Shown here: positions 21,454-35,398 of the stretch, in pieces
How positions within the stretch are numbered: position 1 is the first letter of the stretch
How the letters are laid out: the number at the start of each line of letters is the position of its first letter
Source of the DNA: Malurus cyaneus samueli
Taxonomy: Eukaryota > Chordata > Aves > Passeriformes > Maluridae
DNA: 64,000 nt
Direction of reading: 5' to 3'
Assembly (NCBI GenBank): GCA_009741485.1
Contig: CM019236.1
Span: 31,110,888-31,174,887, forward strand
Translations under genes and position numbers: made by a program
The notes under the pieces: generated by a model
What the model saw: only the letters and a program-made list of their open reading frames with translations
Told to the model about the DNA's origin: nothing
The model's database searches: none

Positions 21454-24400
21454 CAAACATTAAGGAGACCTTCCAGGATCCAGATGCTTTAAAACTTTTA
21501 ATGCAAGAATAAAACCTAGTGTTTTGTTATAACCATAAGACTTGAGAGTGTGGAGGGGGCAACAATACATAGCAGCAAATGATCGGCATTGCAAAGAACA
21601 GCCAATAATTCCTTTGAGCCATTTTGCCTCCTTAAAGTTTACCTCCTTTGAGAACTGTTCCAGTTTAAAATGTGTGCCAGATCTTTGACAGTGTGTGACT
21701 GTGCCCCTCCCTCTTGCTTTCTTTCAGATAGGGTGATATAGCAGCTGACCTGAACTTCTGAGGCAGGCTCTATATTGGAAAGTCACACAGTGGAAAACGC
21801 CCGTGAAAATTGCAGGAAATAATCCAGTTCCAGCCAGGCTTTTCTATGTCATGTGAATATTTAAAGTGAAAATCTCTCTGTTCAGCTGATGTGTTGACTT
21901 TTAAATTTAGTATACTGCTTGGCTACTACTAACTTCTTTTGCAAGCAAGGTAGATGCAAGAAGGAAGCAACATCTGCACATAAAAAAGAACATGTAGGTT
22001 TATGATCCAAGAGTGCTGTATTTTACTAAATGGTGTTATAGCAAACAGATATGATGCAGCAGTTTTCTTTACCCTCATTGCGTTTTAAATAGCTACATTG
22101 TATTATCTAAGGCACAGACTTGCATGGGGACTGTTACTGAGACATGAAATACCAAGAGAGAGGATGGAACTCCTGAAACATTCCCTGTGATCTCTTGGTG
22201 GTCTTGGTAGCACTGCTGTGCTGCCACCTGGAAGTGTCATCTTTAGGTGATCTGGGGTGCTGGGTACCATGCTGCAGCACTGATTGTTCACGTCTCCAAG
22301 GGTTGGATAATGCAAACCAGGAGACTGGTGAGGAACCACTTCTATGCTCCACTGTGCATTTCGATATCTGCCATACGTGGCCTATGAAGTGAAGGGTCCT
22401 TAACCACTTTCTATGCACCCAGGTCTAAGTTAGGCAGCAGATCATTGTAGTAACCAAAGGAAATGTGCTGGCGGTGCAAGCTCTGCTCCAAATTCCCCTC
22501 TGCTTTGCATTACTTTTGTGTCACCAGGATGCAGAAGTTGTGACAGTAGAAAAGCAGCTGCAAACTTGTGAGGAAACTCTGAATTAATGATCTCTGGGTA
22601 TGCCAAGGAGGGTCGCTATTGTAAGTGTGGTCCTGAAGGCAATGTCTATTTATCCTGCTTTTTTTGCTGTTAACATACATCTTTGTGTTTTGCTGATCTG
22701 AGCCATCTTTATATTTTGTTGTTATGCAACCAGAACCCAATGGCTAGAGTGGTACATGATCTTCACAGATGCTGGTCTTGCTAAAGGTACATGCTATGTA
22801 ATTCTGACTTGCTAATTTACTCAAGTGTGTGGTGCAAGTGGGTAATGCTGCTGCCATCTCTGTTTCTTGTCAGTGATTGCATGTTGCTTTTAATTGCATT
22901 TTTCAGAATGAAATGACTAGGATTTCTTCTCAGCTGAACACTGATGGTTTTGCTGTTGATCACGTAATCAATGGGACTGGAAGATCTGGTAAATTTAATC
23001 TACAGTCAACAGGCAAAGGACATTTTAGGAAATGAAACATTTTAGGTGGGTCTGAGAAGACCCTGGATTCTGCATGCCTTTGAAGGGTCCAGAACATGGT
23101 GCCTCCTGGCCTTGGAGGTTTATCTTTCCAGATGCTTCTGGTAAAGCAATACACTTCATCAGAGCCACGTGGCATGAATTTTAATCACCTCCAACTTATT
23201 TTGTCAGCATATTTTTGGTGTGTGGTAGGGGAAAGATGGGGAAGTCCTCTATATTTTTGTTATTTTTAAGGCTGTACATTTAATTTCTTTGTAGACTGAA
23301 GATTTAAATTGAAGAATGTATTTGCAAGGTAATTTTGCATGAGAATGAAACTTCCTGTTAATTTATCTTTTTAATTTGGCGTGTTTTTCAGCTACATTCC
23401 GAAATTTTGAAGTTTGTGCATTGTTAATTGTAAGAATACCATTTCTCATGATAAATTTTCTATAGGGATTGACGCTTTTATTATATGTGGGTAGAGCTTC
23501 CTTGTTCACTGTTGTGTACCCTATTTAATTTAATTATTTGTCTTGTCATTTTGTCCTGTTTGATTCTGTAGGCACGTCATGTCTTTCTGGAGTCTTGATG
23601 GTTTGGTGTGGATGGCAACTTTCAAGGGTGCCGGATTTTATTTTCGAGCTCTGTTGCAAGGCAGTACTGTAAGGGATTGTTTTGGTTTTTTTTTTTCTTT
23701 ATCTTCTAAGCAAATGTCATCTTTGGTGTACTTTACTGTCATGCTGTGGAAAGGATGCTTATCTGTACTTGTGCAAACAGCCTTTGTGAGAGCTCTGTTA
23801 CTTCTGTGTTTACCTGTGTTTCTAGGGTTGTTACAACTTTTCTTCCATAAGACCTAATGGCATCACTGAGCAATCATCCTTTAATATGAACTGTGCAGTT
23901 GCACAGAATTGTTCCGAGGAGTGGACCTCAAACTGAATAACCTGTGTTGTATTTTTTCAGTGGAATGTCCAACAGAGTTGCACACAGCAGAGGTCCAAGA
24001 TCCCATGCCTGGGTAACAGCACAGAGGTTGCTTTGCCTTCACACTGCTGTAGCTGATGCTGCAAGTAACTAAAGATTGGTGTATTGCAGTGGCATCCTGC
24101 ATATACACCCAGCCCTCTGCCTGTATCCTTGCTGCTGTGAGGACAGAACCAGACAAAACTAGACAGTGACAGACACTTGATTTATACACTTCCTTCAGAC
24201 TGAACACAGCATACACTAGCTTGGTGTGCACAGTTTTATATCTTGATTTCTTGAGTGACATCATGATAAGTATCTGTCCTTCTGAGACTAACCCAGCTTT
24301 GCCTGTTTTCAGATGTCTCGGTAGATGTCTGCTTTTGGGATGACGTGTATGTGGCAATTCCTCCTCATCTCTTCTGGTCCTCACCATCTCTCAGGAACTG

Positions 24401-25544
24401 TAAAGCTCTTAGGAGCCATATAAATGCATTACTTGTACTTGCTTTTTCCACTAGGAATGTATTTGGGTTTGTACCATTTCTTCTGCCCATATAACCTGAA
24501 TTTTTTCACTAATTTCACATATTCATTCTCTGTGGAAAGACTTGTGAGTCAGTCTCTGCTTCTCTGCATTTGGAAATGAATTTGGAATTCTTGAATCCAA
24601 TTAGTGTCTCCCCTTAGACATTCAAGCCTTTTTCATTTCATATTCTTCTGGTTTACTTTGTCCTTGTGGAGCTAGCAGTGAAATTACTGTGGTGCATTGC
24701 CTGTTCACAGATCTGCATACAATTATGTATCAAGCTGTCCCAGCCGTTAAGGGTGTGAATACAATACTCAGACAAAGGAGGTATGTGATTTTGTGTATAT
24801 ATCCATTTTATTTATTTACCAGCATAGGCGGTATTTAGATATAGGCACCCTACCTCTGGTAGTCTGTAGTTCCTCTTTAGGTGATGAAATGGCAGAAATA
24901 GAGAAAATGACTGGCTGTTGTTATTGTCTGAACAGTGCAGTGTGTCTGAAAGTGGTGCATCCATTGTATATGTGTGTGCTGCAAACATAAACAAAAGGGC
25001 AGATATGGATACTAGCAGAAAAGAGATCAGCAAGCTTCTTGTAGCAAACTTAAACCTGAGCATTCACATCAAGGGATGAAAGTGGCTTCTGAAGTGATAA
25101 TTAATATTTTATGTTTTATATCCAAGCAGCAAATCATGGTAGTTTAATGAGACAAGCAGTACTATTTCGATACATAGTGTAGTCAGCCATGAACATGTAA
25201 AAATCATGAGGCGAGCCATTATGATTACTTGAGAGAAGGCTGAAAAAATTAAACATGATAAAAAAAAACAAATACTACTCAGGACTCGAGTTGCATTGCT
25301 TCTGATTTGAAACCTTGTGTGTTCACAATTCCAAACCTTTCAAGAAGCACAGGGGCCAAATGTTTAGTTTAAAACTCCATGAAGTGGATATTTGCAAGTA
25401 AATACTTTACCTTCAATTTCTGAAGCTTTTATGAAAATAGTAAATAAAATTGCAAAGATTTCTAAGTGAAAAAACCCAGACATTTCATAATCAATAAAGT
25501 GAATTCTTCCGCAGACCAAGTGTAGTATATGGCCTCTGTATCCT
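21454..25544. other. Intron 1 segment, no genes recognised
   Basis: AT-rich intronic sequence. The 168-codon open frame at 23881-24387 on the minus strand is long for this composition, but shows no domain, splice context or recognisable family, so it is not called. Confidence 0.6.
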
Positions 25545-26285
25545 CCCTGTGTTGGCATTGGGACAATGACCTTCCCAACAAGTGATGTCAGCTGCTCTTT
25601 GTAAGTCTTTTTCTGAAGATCTTTCACCCCTTGATCACCCTCCTCTGAACACACTCCAGTAGTCTGAGCTTCCAAAACTTCACACACGACTTGAGGTGAG
25701 GCTGCACCAGCACAGAAAAAAGAGGGACGATCATTTCCTTTGCCCGGCTAGTGACGCTGTGCCTGATGCCCCTCAGGACACTTGCCCTTCTGGCTGGGCA
25801 GGACACTGCTCACTCATATTCATCTTGCCATCAATCCAGACTGCCTCTTGTCTTTCCATGGGGCTGCTTTCCAGGCTCTTGTCCTCCAACATCTATGTAC
25901 AGCCTGGATTCCCCTCATGGGCAGAGAATCCGGCACTTGCTCTTCCTCTATTTCATGTAGTTGGTACCCAGCCCTCTAGTTTTACCTCTCTCTGTAAGGC
26001 CTCTCTACCTCTGAGAAAGTCCACAGCTTTTCCTCTTTTGGTAACATCAGCCAACTTCTTAATATACCTTCGGTTTCTGTGTCCACATAATTTATAAAAA
26101 CATTAGAGAGCATTGGCCCTGAAACTAAGCCCTGTGAAGCACGCTAGTGACTGTTTGCCAGCCTGAAGTGACCCCATTTACTGTAAGCCCTACCCATCAG
26201 TCAATTTCTCACCCAACTTGTTATAGACTTTCCCAGCTGCATGCTGGACATTTTGTCCAGAAGGCTACTGTGAGAGTATATTAAT
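25545..26285 (-). mobile_element. Old CR1 LINE fragment, minus strand
   Basis: The + strand shows, in order, eroded versions of reverse-complement CR1 ORF2 phrases: the 'cctcctctgaacacactccagtag' region, the 'gaggtgaggctgcaccagcac' region (VRPHL block on the other strand), the leucine-rich C-terminal segment, and finally 'ggccctgaaactaagccctgtg' (the GSVLGP block). It is much more diverged than the copy at 2572-3350 and has no intact frame. Confidence 0.75.
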
Positions 26286-27954
26286 CATGCATAATGGATG
26301 CTTTCATTAAGTAATACACATCACATCCACTCCATTATATAATATATTTTAACTATGTATGTTCACAACAGAGCATGAAACTTCTTTAGCCAGTTCTTAA
26401 GACTATTAAATAAATTTTTCTAGACTCCTCTATAAAATTTGCATTAAACATCACCTCTTCTTGTTCCACTCTGTGAATTGTTTGCCCGTATCTAAAACTG
26501 CAGAGATGACTCATCTGTGCTGAGTGGTATCTTGACCCCAGTGAAGTAGTTTTATAAAAACAGAAATACTGCAACTCTTTTTTTCTGCACGGTGAGACAG
26601 CCACAGATACTCTGCCTATAGGGTGTGGTTCAGTGACAGAGGGAAAGGGAGGCTCTAGCAAAACCGGGGAAATACTAGTATGTGGCACTGATAAATAACT
26701 GTGATTGCTGTATTAACAATATGCTGGGATTAAAGACACTATGTAGCTCTTAGAAGTAAAATTAATTATAGGAGGAAATATTACTTTGCCTCTTCTGTGT
26801 GAATGGCTTTTTTTTTTGGCTGAGGTCTGGAGATCAGTATTCAGGTAATTTCCCAGCCAACACTTAGCATATTGTGGCAAGTATTCAGTAGTGATCTGCC
26901 TGAATGGTGGGTATGAAAAAGGAAGAACAGGAGGCTGGTCACGTACTCATGGTGGCCAAAGAGCCTGAAACAACGAGTTATGAAAACCTTGGCGGGAAGA
27001 GCAGACTGCAGGAGGCTGCTGAGGGGTACAGGGTCTACCTGTTTCAGGGGGAGATCAGCGGGGGTCTTCATGTTCTGGGAGGATGAAGGGCCTAGTCTTC
27101 AGTACTGTGCAGTTAATAAAACATTTGGCTTCCTGAAACGTTCAGTTACGCTTTCAGATTTTTCCTCTAGGCTTAAGGTTTTGATTGAAGGCTAGGAAGA
27201 CAGAAGTGACATTGAAGTAAATATAAACTTGTGGCATAGATATTTACACATAATGTATCAAACATTCATCTATAGGCACTTTCTGTAGCTTAAGTAATTC
27301 CAACCACAGAAGGCATTTTAAGCTTCTGTATGCATTAACTACATGTGGACATTTTAGGCTCTTAGTATCCTAATTTTTATTGCTTATTAGAATGTATTAT
27401 AGGACTTCTGTTTTATGTAATTTGGATAAGAAAATACACTATTTTTCTTTGAACTTGAATTCTAAAATAAGTGGTTCTTAAGCTACTTCAGATATGTTGA
27501 AGAATATTCAAACATAAATACTTTCAAAATTTGGTGAGGACATGAAATAATATATCTAGTGATGATGCCAGCTACTGTGGTTGTAGTAGGAACAACTGTG
27601 TGCAATTCTAAGGAAAAAGATAAATCAAACTGAAGGGTTTATGATATCTTCATTCACTACTAAGTGATAATTGAGCAGTAGTTAAAGCCTTGTTAGCCTG
27701 GTGGTATATTTAAAGCACAGATATATATGGGAGAATAAGTATGCTCTTCATGTCTAAGTGAAATACAAGTTCATTGTTAAGTTCCATATTCAGTGTTTCT
27801 CCTTTTTGCTGGCAGAGCCACTGGCTCATTTGCCCTGCAGAGGTGGTTCTTGCTAAGGAAAAATCATGTGATACAGGAGTGATGTTTTAACACCATCTAT
27901 AATATGGAACAAGTTTTGCTAAGAAATATGAATTTCTACAAGTATTGATAAACT

Positions 27955-28391
27955 TCAGCATTTATCAATGAGATGTAGAGGATATAATATAAAGACCATA
28001 TAAGAATTTGATTGGGGAACAGATGTTTCAGTTTGTGTTTCAAGCAGTTTGTGAGCCAGGGTTTCATTGATTTGCTGCTCTTCTTTCTTCAGCAACTTCA
28101 GTTCCAGTTTCTTAGAGTAGAAGAAGTTATTTGTAAGTGAAAGGCTCTGAAAGCAAGAATGACCTCCAGTGACATAGCCTACTTGTGAACAAGCGGGGCT
28201 GTGGGGTTGTAAGAGCAAGGGAGCTCACCTGCTGGAAAATTCTCTCTCCTTTCACAATGGCAGAGAGGACCAATTCATCTGGACCTGTGCCTGAAGTCTT
28301 GATACTGCTGCAGTCAGCAAAGTCAGTTTTGGTTCAGGTGTCCAAGTGAGGGACATCCTCACCATCAGGGTTGCAAGTGGCAGCAGAACTA
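27955..28391 (-). pseudogene. Possible two-exon coding relic, unidentified
   Basis: On the minus strand, 28391-28229 sits between an acceptor-like 'ttttctcctgacag' and a strong donor (CAG|GTGAGC). It reads open except for one TGA at 28334-28336, with a coding-like tail GPDELVLSAIVKGERIFQQ. After a 118-bp gap ending in an acceptor-like 'ctactctaag', 28110-27955 continues in the matching phase as KLELKLLKKEEQQINETL, a charged, helix-like stretch, then a stop. Phase agreement and the donor are what raise it above chance. I recognise no family. It could be a decayed nested or transposed gene, or coincidence. The presumed intron argues against a processed copy. Confidence 0.25.
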
Positions 28392-30583
28392 CTGTCAGGA
28401 GAAAAGAGGAAGGCTTCATGGAGTCTCACTCCAGAAAGCATTTTTGTCAGGAACCCAAAACAGTTAAAGGTGAGCACAACTTTGAGGATTAGTGGACAAG
28501 GCTGGTAAATGAAGCCTCGCTGGCATTTTAAACCACTGTTTATTATCTTTCTTTCAGGACCTCATGTGGAAGCTGTTTAGTTGTGCAAATATGAGAACTG
28601 GGGATTTAATTCTATAAAAAAGAGATATTGAATAAGTCCTTTCATATAAATAATGGCTTTTTCATAGGAACAGAAAAAAGACCTCTTTAAAATCTGTGTT
28701 TCCAGTCTAAGATGACTCAAAGGGCAACACAAACATTCTAAAGACAAATGCTGGGATTAAAAAATGCATGTCTTTAGAGTTGGTTTGAGAAAGGAAAAAT
28801 GCTGATCTATTTCCAAATCGGGATGCAGTCTTTATAGGAGCTGTTGACACACCACAATAATGCTCTTCATGTTCACACAAGTAACTTTAAGAAATGGTAA
28901 ACAATTAGTTAAGAAATGAGTAATGTGTGGTAGTAGATAAATAACTTTTGACTGTACAGTCCAAATTACTCCAATGACAGTTGGTCTTTCAGTCTTGTTT
29001 TGTGTGATGAGAGTGCCTTTGTGATGATGGCTAAAGTTCTGACACATATCAGGCTCTGAGACAGTTAGTGATGCTCATTATCAAAATGCCACAGCACAGC
29101 TAAGCTGCAATAACTGTTGTATTACATGTTTTACTCTGCAACAGGCCCAACCCAACTTAATTTGGTAAATTACTTTAAACTGCTTTTGAGTACTCTGTGG
29201 AATCAAGCGCTGTCAAAGGGATATTCATATGCTCAAGGCTCCACATAATGGCAGGCCTATGGAGGAAACGAAAAAAAGTAGATCTGGAGGAAAGATTCAA
29301 GATAACTATGTTTTGTAAGAATGTTTGTTTTCCGTCTAATTAAGACGTAAGTGGAAATACTTTGCGGGGTATTTTGGAATTTCAGCAGCATTGAAAAAAT
29401 AATGACTCTGTAATTTAACTATACATAGAAAAGTCCATTTGACATTTCAGTCATATTCAAAATACCTAAATCATGGTGTGCTTACTTGAGATTTCACTAG
29501 TTGCGATGCCAGATAGCGGAATTATCAGTGAACTTAAACATTAAATGAGATCTGATTTATTGCAGTCAAAAGGTAAAGGAATACCAAAAGAGGTTACCAC
29601 ATTTGTCACAGGAGTTTTCAAATGAGACAGTAAAATGAAGTACACTGATTTTTTGGCTTTATGGATGAGACTATAAAAATATGAGCTTTTAATTTTGAGG
29701 TTTGGCAATTCAGAAATCACAGCAAAAGATGCTCAGCAGAAAAGACAATACTGACCTGAAATTTGCATCAGTGTAGTAATGATCTGTCTGTGGGACATTT
29801 CAAGGTCACATTTCTTCTAGGCTTCCCCAGAACATTGCTGATCTGAAAACTGAGTCTTCCTCTAATCTTTCCTTTCTGCTTGCTTGTTCAGACATCACTG
29901 ACATTGGAACAGTGATGCCTGTTCTGGCACTCTCATCACATCTGTGGTTTCCAGAATATAGTGTGCTGTATGTTAGTGTCCCAGAGCATATTGCTCCCCT
30001 GTGACCTTTCCTTCAAAGAAACTCCACTTACTTTCAGCTCTTGCTTTTGTTTATTTCAGCCTAAGGAAAAATTCTCTGTGGAGAAGTTTGACTGTAGTCT
30101 ACTTTTGCCTTTCTTCCAGCAAAACGCTATTTATTTAACATCCCTTTTCTATTCAGATGTATTTAAATGTCCACTACAAGCGGGACACTAAAGGAACTTC
30201 TGTCTTGTATTTCTCTGTTCCCCTTTCCTTTGAACTCTCCTTATGCTAGTCTTGAGGAGGCACTTAAAAAGTAATGATTAGCAGGAAGTGTCACCTAATG
30301 CTAAGAGAAGAAAAGTCAGACTCTTTGAGAAGTCTATCTAGACATAATAATGTTTCAATGGACTGGAGCTGACTACAAGAGTGGCTAGTGCTTTGACCAG
30401 CTACGTGAATTGAGGCTCCCTGAGGGGAACAGTGACATAGTCAATGTGTGTTCAATGTTATTTTCCACTCAAACTTCACACTGGTGCAAAGGCATAGAAA
30501 GTTAATAACACTGCCATTTGGACATGGCATTTTTAGGATACAGAGAAAACATCTACAGGTCCTAATGCTTCCTATTCCTTGAC

Positions 30584-30618
30584 CTTCTGCTTCCAAGTTG
30601 ATAGCTTGGAAGCAGAAG
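30584..30618. repeat. Perfect 14-bp inverted repeat (hairpin)
   Basis: The arms cttctgcttccaag (30584-30597) and cttggaagcagaag (30605-30618) are exact reverse complements around a 7-base loop. Pairing does not extend beyond the arms, so the stem is too short for a typical microRNA precursor. Confidence 0.8.
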
Positions 30619-32792
30619 TACTTGGGAATTTGCAGATAAACTGGTTCCTGCAGGGATTCACTAAAGAAAATGATCTCTGCAATGCTTTGCCTTTCTTTGT
30701 GTTTCTGGCTGTAAATTAAGGAAGTCCACATTCAAGACTATGTTTTGAAATTAAAATATCACTTTTGCAGTGTAAAGTGGTCAATTAATTTTAATTATAC
30801 ATATAAACATAGAATGACTTATTACAGTCCCAGCCAGAGTCCTTGGCTCTGCTTAAATGGTGATTACTGTTGTGGCTGACTGTTGGGTGACTAAATGAGG
30901 AACATCCGTGACTAAAGGTGCGAGATGGTTTAGGTTAATCTTGGATCTATAAGTTCTCTGTCTGGGTTTATTGTCGGGTTACATGATACAGAGATAGAGG
31001 ATAGGAAGGAGCCATCATTATTGGATCACAGCTGATTCATTCTGTTCATCCCTTCAAAAAAAAGTCGTACTCTTTGTGGCTGGCTCAAACAGGAATGCTG
31101 ACGACAGAAAAAAAAATGCCATTGTTTTTCTAAAAGGCACAAGTAATACAGTTCCTGATCAGCTGTACTTAGAACACATTTCTGCTGCAGAGAGTTTGTC
31201 AGCATCCTCATCTCCAGACAGTCCAATATGCTGTTGAGCCTGTGTCAGTAGCACTAATTAACATGTTCTCTCCTGCTAGGAGTTACAGTAACTATGCTGA
31301 AATCTTTTAAACTCATTTCTTGTAGACCCACATTGATCTGTTTTTAGGATGTTAAACAGCACATCAGTGCTGTTAGAAAAATTTTAAAGATGGCACCTTT
31401 GGTGGCTGCAGTGTCTGTGCCTGCATAAAATTTATTTCTTGTGTCTTGCACTGTGAGCACTATTTTGCCTGTGATTAGTGTGAGATGAGGTGTCAGGGAG
31501 CAAGGGCTGATCACTGGGGAGCAGCACTGCATTCCCTGGCAGCTGGAACCTGCTTAGTGACTCCAGCGCAGCATCAGTTCAGGCCCCCACTTAACAAATT
31601 TCAGTTACCATCAGTTATGAGTGCTGAGGGAGGAGGGGGGCATGGGAGACACGCTTCACCCTGTGTCTGGCCTTTTCCAGTTGATTTAAGAGTATTATAG
31701 TGCTTATGTAATGCAGCTATTGCAGTGTCCCGGGAGGCATGGGCAGCAGATCGCGTGCAGGAGGTTGCCTGATCAGAGAAATTCTGGCTCATGAAGCTTT
31801 TTTGGGAAGCCTTGCCCCCTACCCTCCTGAACTGATTTATTGTCAGCTCACAAAACAGTACAAGCTACTTTTATTCTCTTGGTTTGTCTGATAGGATGTT
31901 AAGATTGTATTTGGTCACAGGGTATGATAAGCTCTATATGGCTTATCCGTAGGTTATGTAATGCCCCACAAACACAGGCTGGGGTCTCAGCTGGTACTGG
32001 GCTGGCTGTGCAGGGCTTGTGCTGCACTATTGATATGGCCCATGTTTATACATTTACTTAGAAACAGCTCATCCATTTCATATGGTCTTTATAAAAGATG
32101 CTAAACACAACTCTTAAGAAGCCAAGGCACCTGGAATAAGTCCTTTTTCAATTTAAAAAAATTATAATACTGTATACATAGAAAGTGAAAAGATAGGATG
32201 AAATAGTTTTTATCAGTGTTCTGCCATTTCTAAACTTTCATGTGAGACGTGTTTTTAAATATTTAAGAGCATCCAAAAGCTGATACAGTATTCAGTAATT
32301 GAATTCTTGAACAGTTGACTTAAAGATCATAATTAAAATTTAACCCTGACAAGATTTTTAAGCTGCTTTGTTGGTGCTTTATGAGCACTGCCTTCTGATA
32401 TTTTAAAGGTGTTTAATAAAAGGGAACTCAGATTAGATATTCTTGCAGATATTTATGAACTTTGTATTCCTTCTGCAGTTCGTGTATCTTATTTTCTTTA
32501 TTAAGCATTGCTTTTTAATGCAACTTCAGTATTTCCTTGAAGTATTTAAAGGCTGCTTGGAAGACTTGCTCCTAATTAAAAGGACAATAGGTTGATTCTT
32601 ACTGAGTGATATTATGCTTCTTGGATTATGTTTAAAGACATTTTTCCTGTAAGCAGCCTGTATGTGGAAATGTTTTTTATTGTATTTTTTACTCCAAGTT
32701 GGTATATACTGCCTTATGATTGTATACCTTTTGACCAAACCCTGCTTCTCAAATAGATTTCTTGCAAGCACAGCATCTTGTGACATAGCACC

Positions 32793-33925
32793 ACTATAAT
32801 GACAGTGAGGAACAGGCTGTGGATGTTGTCTACCTGGACTTGAGCAATGTGTTTGACACCATCTCCCACAGCACTCTCCTGGAAAAGGACAGGTGCATCC
32901 TTTGCTGTGTTAGGATGACCAGACTGGACGCCTGGTGCCAGAGAGTGGCCGTGAATGGTGCTGCATGCAGGTGGCATCCAGGCACTGGGGGTGTCCCCCA
33001 GGGATCTGTATTGGGGCCAGGCCTGCTTAACATCTTTCCTGATGATCTGGATGAGGACATTGAGTGTGTCCTCAGTAAATTCAGCAAGATGCCACCAAGT
33101 TGGGTGCAAGTGTTGATCTGCTGGAGGATTGGAAAGCTCTGCAGAATGATCTGGACAGGCTGGAGACCAATGGCATGACATTCAACAATGCCGAGTGCTG
33201 GGTCCTGCCCTTGGGTTACAACAACCCCAAGTAGTGCTACAGGCTTGGGGCAGACTGGCTAGAAAGTGGCACTGCAGAAAAGGATGTGGAGGTGCTGGTC
33301 AGCGGCAGCTGAACATGAGCCAGAGTGTGTCCAGTTGGCCAAGAAAGCCAATGACATCCTGGCCTGTATCAGCACTAGTGTGGCCAGCTGGACCTGGTCA
33401 GGGATTGTCCCTCTGTACCCAGCACTGGTGAGGCCACACCTCAGTCCTGTGTTCAGTTCTGAGCCCCTCAATTCAGGGAGGACATGGAGATGAAGGAGTG
33501 TATCCAGAGAATGGGGATGGAGCTGGCTTGGAGCCCAAGTCCTGGGAGGAGTAGCTGAGGAAGCTGGGGTTGTTTAGCCTGGAGGAGACTCAGGGGTGAC
33601 CTTATCACTATAACTACTACGTGGGTGGGGGTCAGCCTCTCATCTAGGCAACTAGTGACAGATTGAGAGAACATAGTGCTTACATGCAGCAGGGAAGGTT
33701 TAGGTAGGGCATCAGGGAGAAATTCTTCACAGAAAGGGTGATTAGACATTGGAATGGGCTGCCCAGGGAGGAGGTGGAGTCACTGTCCCTGGAGGTGTTT
33801 AAGGTGAGACTGGATGTGGCACTCAGCACCATGGTCTAGCTGATCCGGTGGAGTTTAGTCAGAGGCTGGACTCAATGGTCTCAGAGGTTTGACCAACCTG
33901 CTTGCTTTTGTGACAATAAGATATC
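32793..33925 (+). mobile_element. CR1 LINE fragment, plus strand
   Basis: Starts inside the reverse-transcriptase domain, with [20 protein letters not shown] (the family usually has YLDFSKAFDTVSH, so the catalytic-palm region is recognisable but altered). It continues through [10 protein letters not shown]. The YADD-equivalent box is disrupted by frameshift. It then runs through the C-terminal [20 protein letters not shown] region to a CR1-type 3' UTR ending near 33925. Frames change several times. It is inserted in the same orientation as SH3GL2 and is non-functional. Confidence 0.92.
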
Positions 33926-35375
33926 AACTTTGATAAGTCGATTAACTCTGTTGGTTCTCACTATATGCTATTTCTCCTGTGTCCTAATCTCCAAGAAAAT
34001 GATGCATCAGAGCCAAATCACAATATCAGTGTGGCTACTGTGAAAGACCAAAAAATCTGAAAATCTACTGCTGTGATACAACTAGTTAACCAACAGTCAG
34101 CAAGTCACCAGTGTACAACAAACATTTCTTTCTCCCAGGTTTATTTCCATTACAGCCATACGCAATGATAGAGCAGTGGTCCTTCCTGCAACTACTTCTA
34201 CATGGTTAATAATGTTTCAAAAGCTTTCAGTTCTTGTAGAAATTCCTTTCATCAAGTTTCGACAGATGAGCTTTTGCTATCTGTAAGGCTGGTGTGCTTT
34301 GGGAAAGTACAATATTTAAATAGAAGTGGATTGCTTACGATTGAAGGCTTACCTGTGAGCTTTCTATGGTGTGATTTTAAGTGCTTATTTATGTCATGGA
34401 TACACTACTTTGTGTCTGAAAGAGAATGCTCCTGTATTGAAAAGCTTTTTTTAGGCAGATGCTGTTAAAATCATTGTGTTTCCAGGGAAATGCCACTAGA
34501 ACTTAAACATCACAAATAAGAACTTACAATAAAAAATTTATCATCATATTGTAATTTAAATGATTCTCAGATTCAGACCCAGAAACCAGTTCATACAGGA
34601 AATTATTTTTTTTTCCATTTCTGAATATATGGGAACTTTGCAGGCCACACTTGCACTGAAGAGACATTCTAACTTGTCATGGATGGATTCATGGCACTCT
34701 GACCCTTAAGGTACTGGCTTATTAATTGGTGCTTTCAATACAAGTTATCAGTGTGCTAGCATGGAGATACAAGTTTTACAAATAAAATATTCCAAAATTA
34801 ACTATCATGATTGTGTGAAAATGTGAAAGATGATTAAGTAGGGAAGATGTGAAAAGTCTTAAAGAAGAAGCTCAAGTTGTCAAAAAAAAAGTCCTGTCTG
34901 TATAAGAAAAGGGGCCATCATTTAGGCTTTGATCACATTACAGGAGCAACATTTTTGTGTGGAACTGTTGCATTAGCTGTGGAATAGTTTTAGTCAGTCA
35001 CTCCAAAACTTGTAAATATCTTCTACAAATAAATCAAACTGCAATAAAGCAATTGGATAGTCTTCCAACAGTATTCATACTTTTCATTTCTCAGGAATTA
35101 CCTGTGATAGGATGAAGCCTACACATAAAAGTGGATTCATGATAAATTGAAATGTTCAGAGAAACTAGACATGTGGAAAATTTGGAGTCAAACACGTAAT
35201 CAATGAAACATTACCATAAGCTGTCTTTAACTATTTCAGCTGAATTTGGTGTCTTGCTTGCTGTATTCAGATGGTGAAAAAAATAATCTCACTGAAATCA
35301 GAAATCAGAAGTTTGTTTTAAAATAGATCATATCAAACCATATCATATCCAGGACCTGTACTTGGAATGAAGTTG

Positions 35376-35398
35376 TTTTTTTTTTTTTTTTTTTTTTT
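35376..35398. repeat. Poly(T) tract, 23 bp
   Basis: Uninterrupted T run in intron 1. No adjacent transposon was recognised that would explain it as a retroposon tail. Confidence 0.95.

Larger units (their letters stand above)
26286..32792. other. Intron 1 segment with two unexplained signals
   Basis: AT-rich intron. It holds the coding-looking minus-strand pair at 27955-28391 and a short perfect inverted repeat at 30584-30618, both listed separately. Nothing else is recognised. Confidence 0.55.

Noticed and set aside
23881..24387. 168-codon minus-strand open frame
   Set aside because: No domain, no compositional bias typical of coding exons and no clear splice sites. A chance frame of this length is possible in 64 kb.
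30441..31226. Minus-strand frames at 30441-30731 and 31026-31226, considered as extra exons of the 28-kb relic
   Set aside because: Splice-like edges are weak, the reading frames are ambiguous, and one overlaps the hairpin. Linking them would be guesswork.
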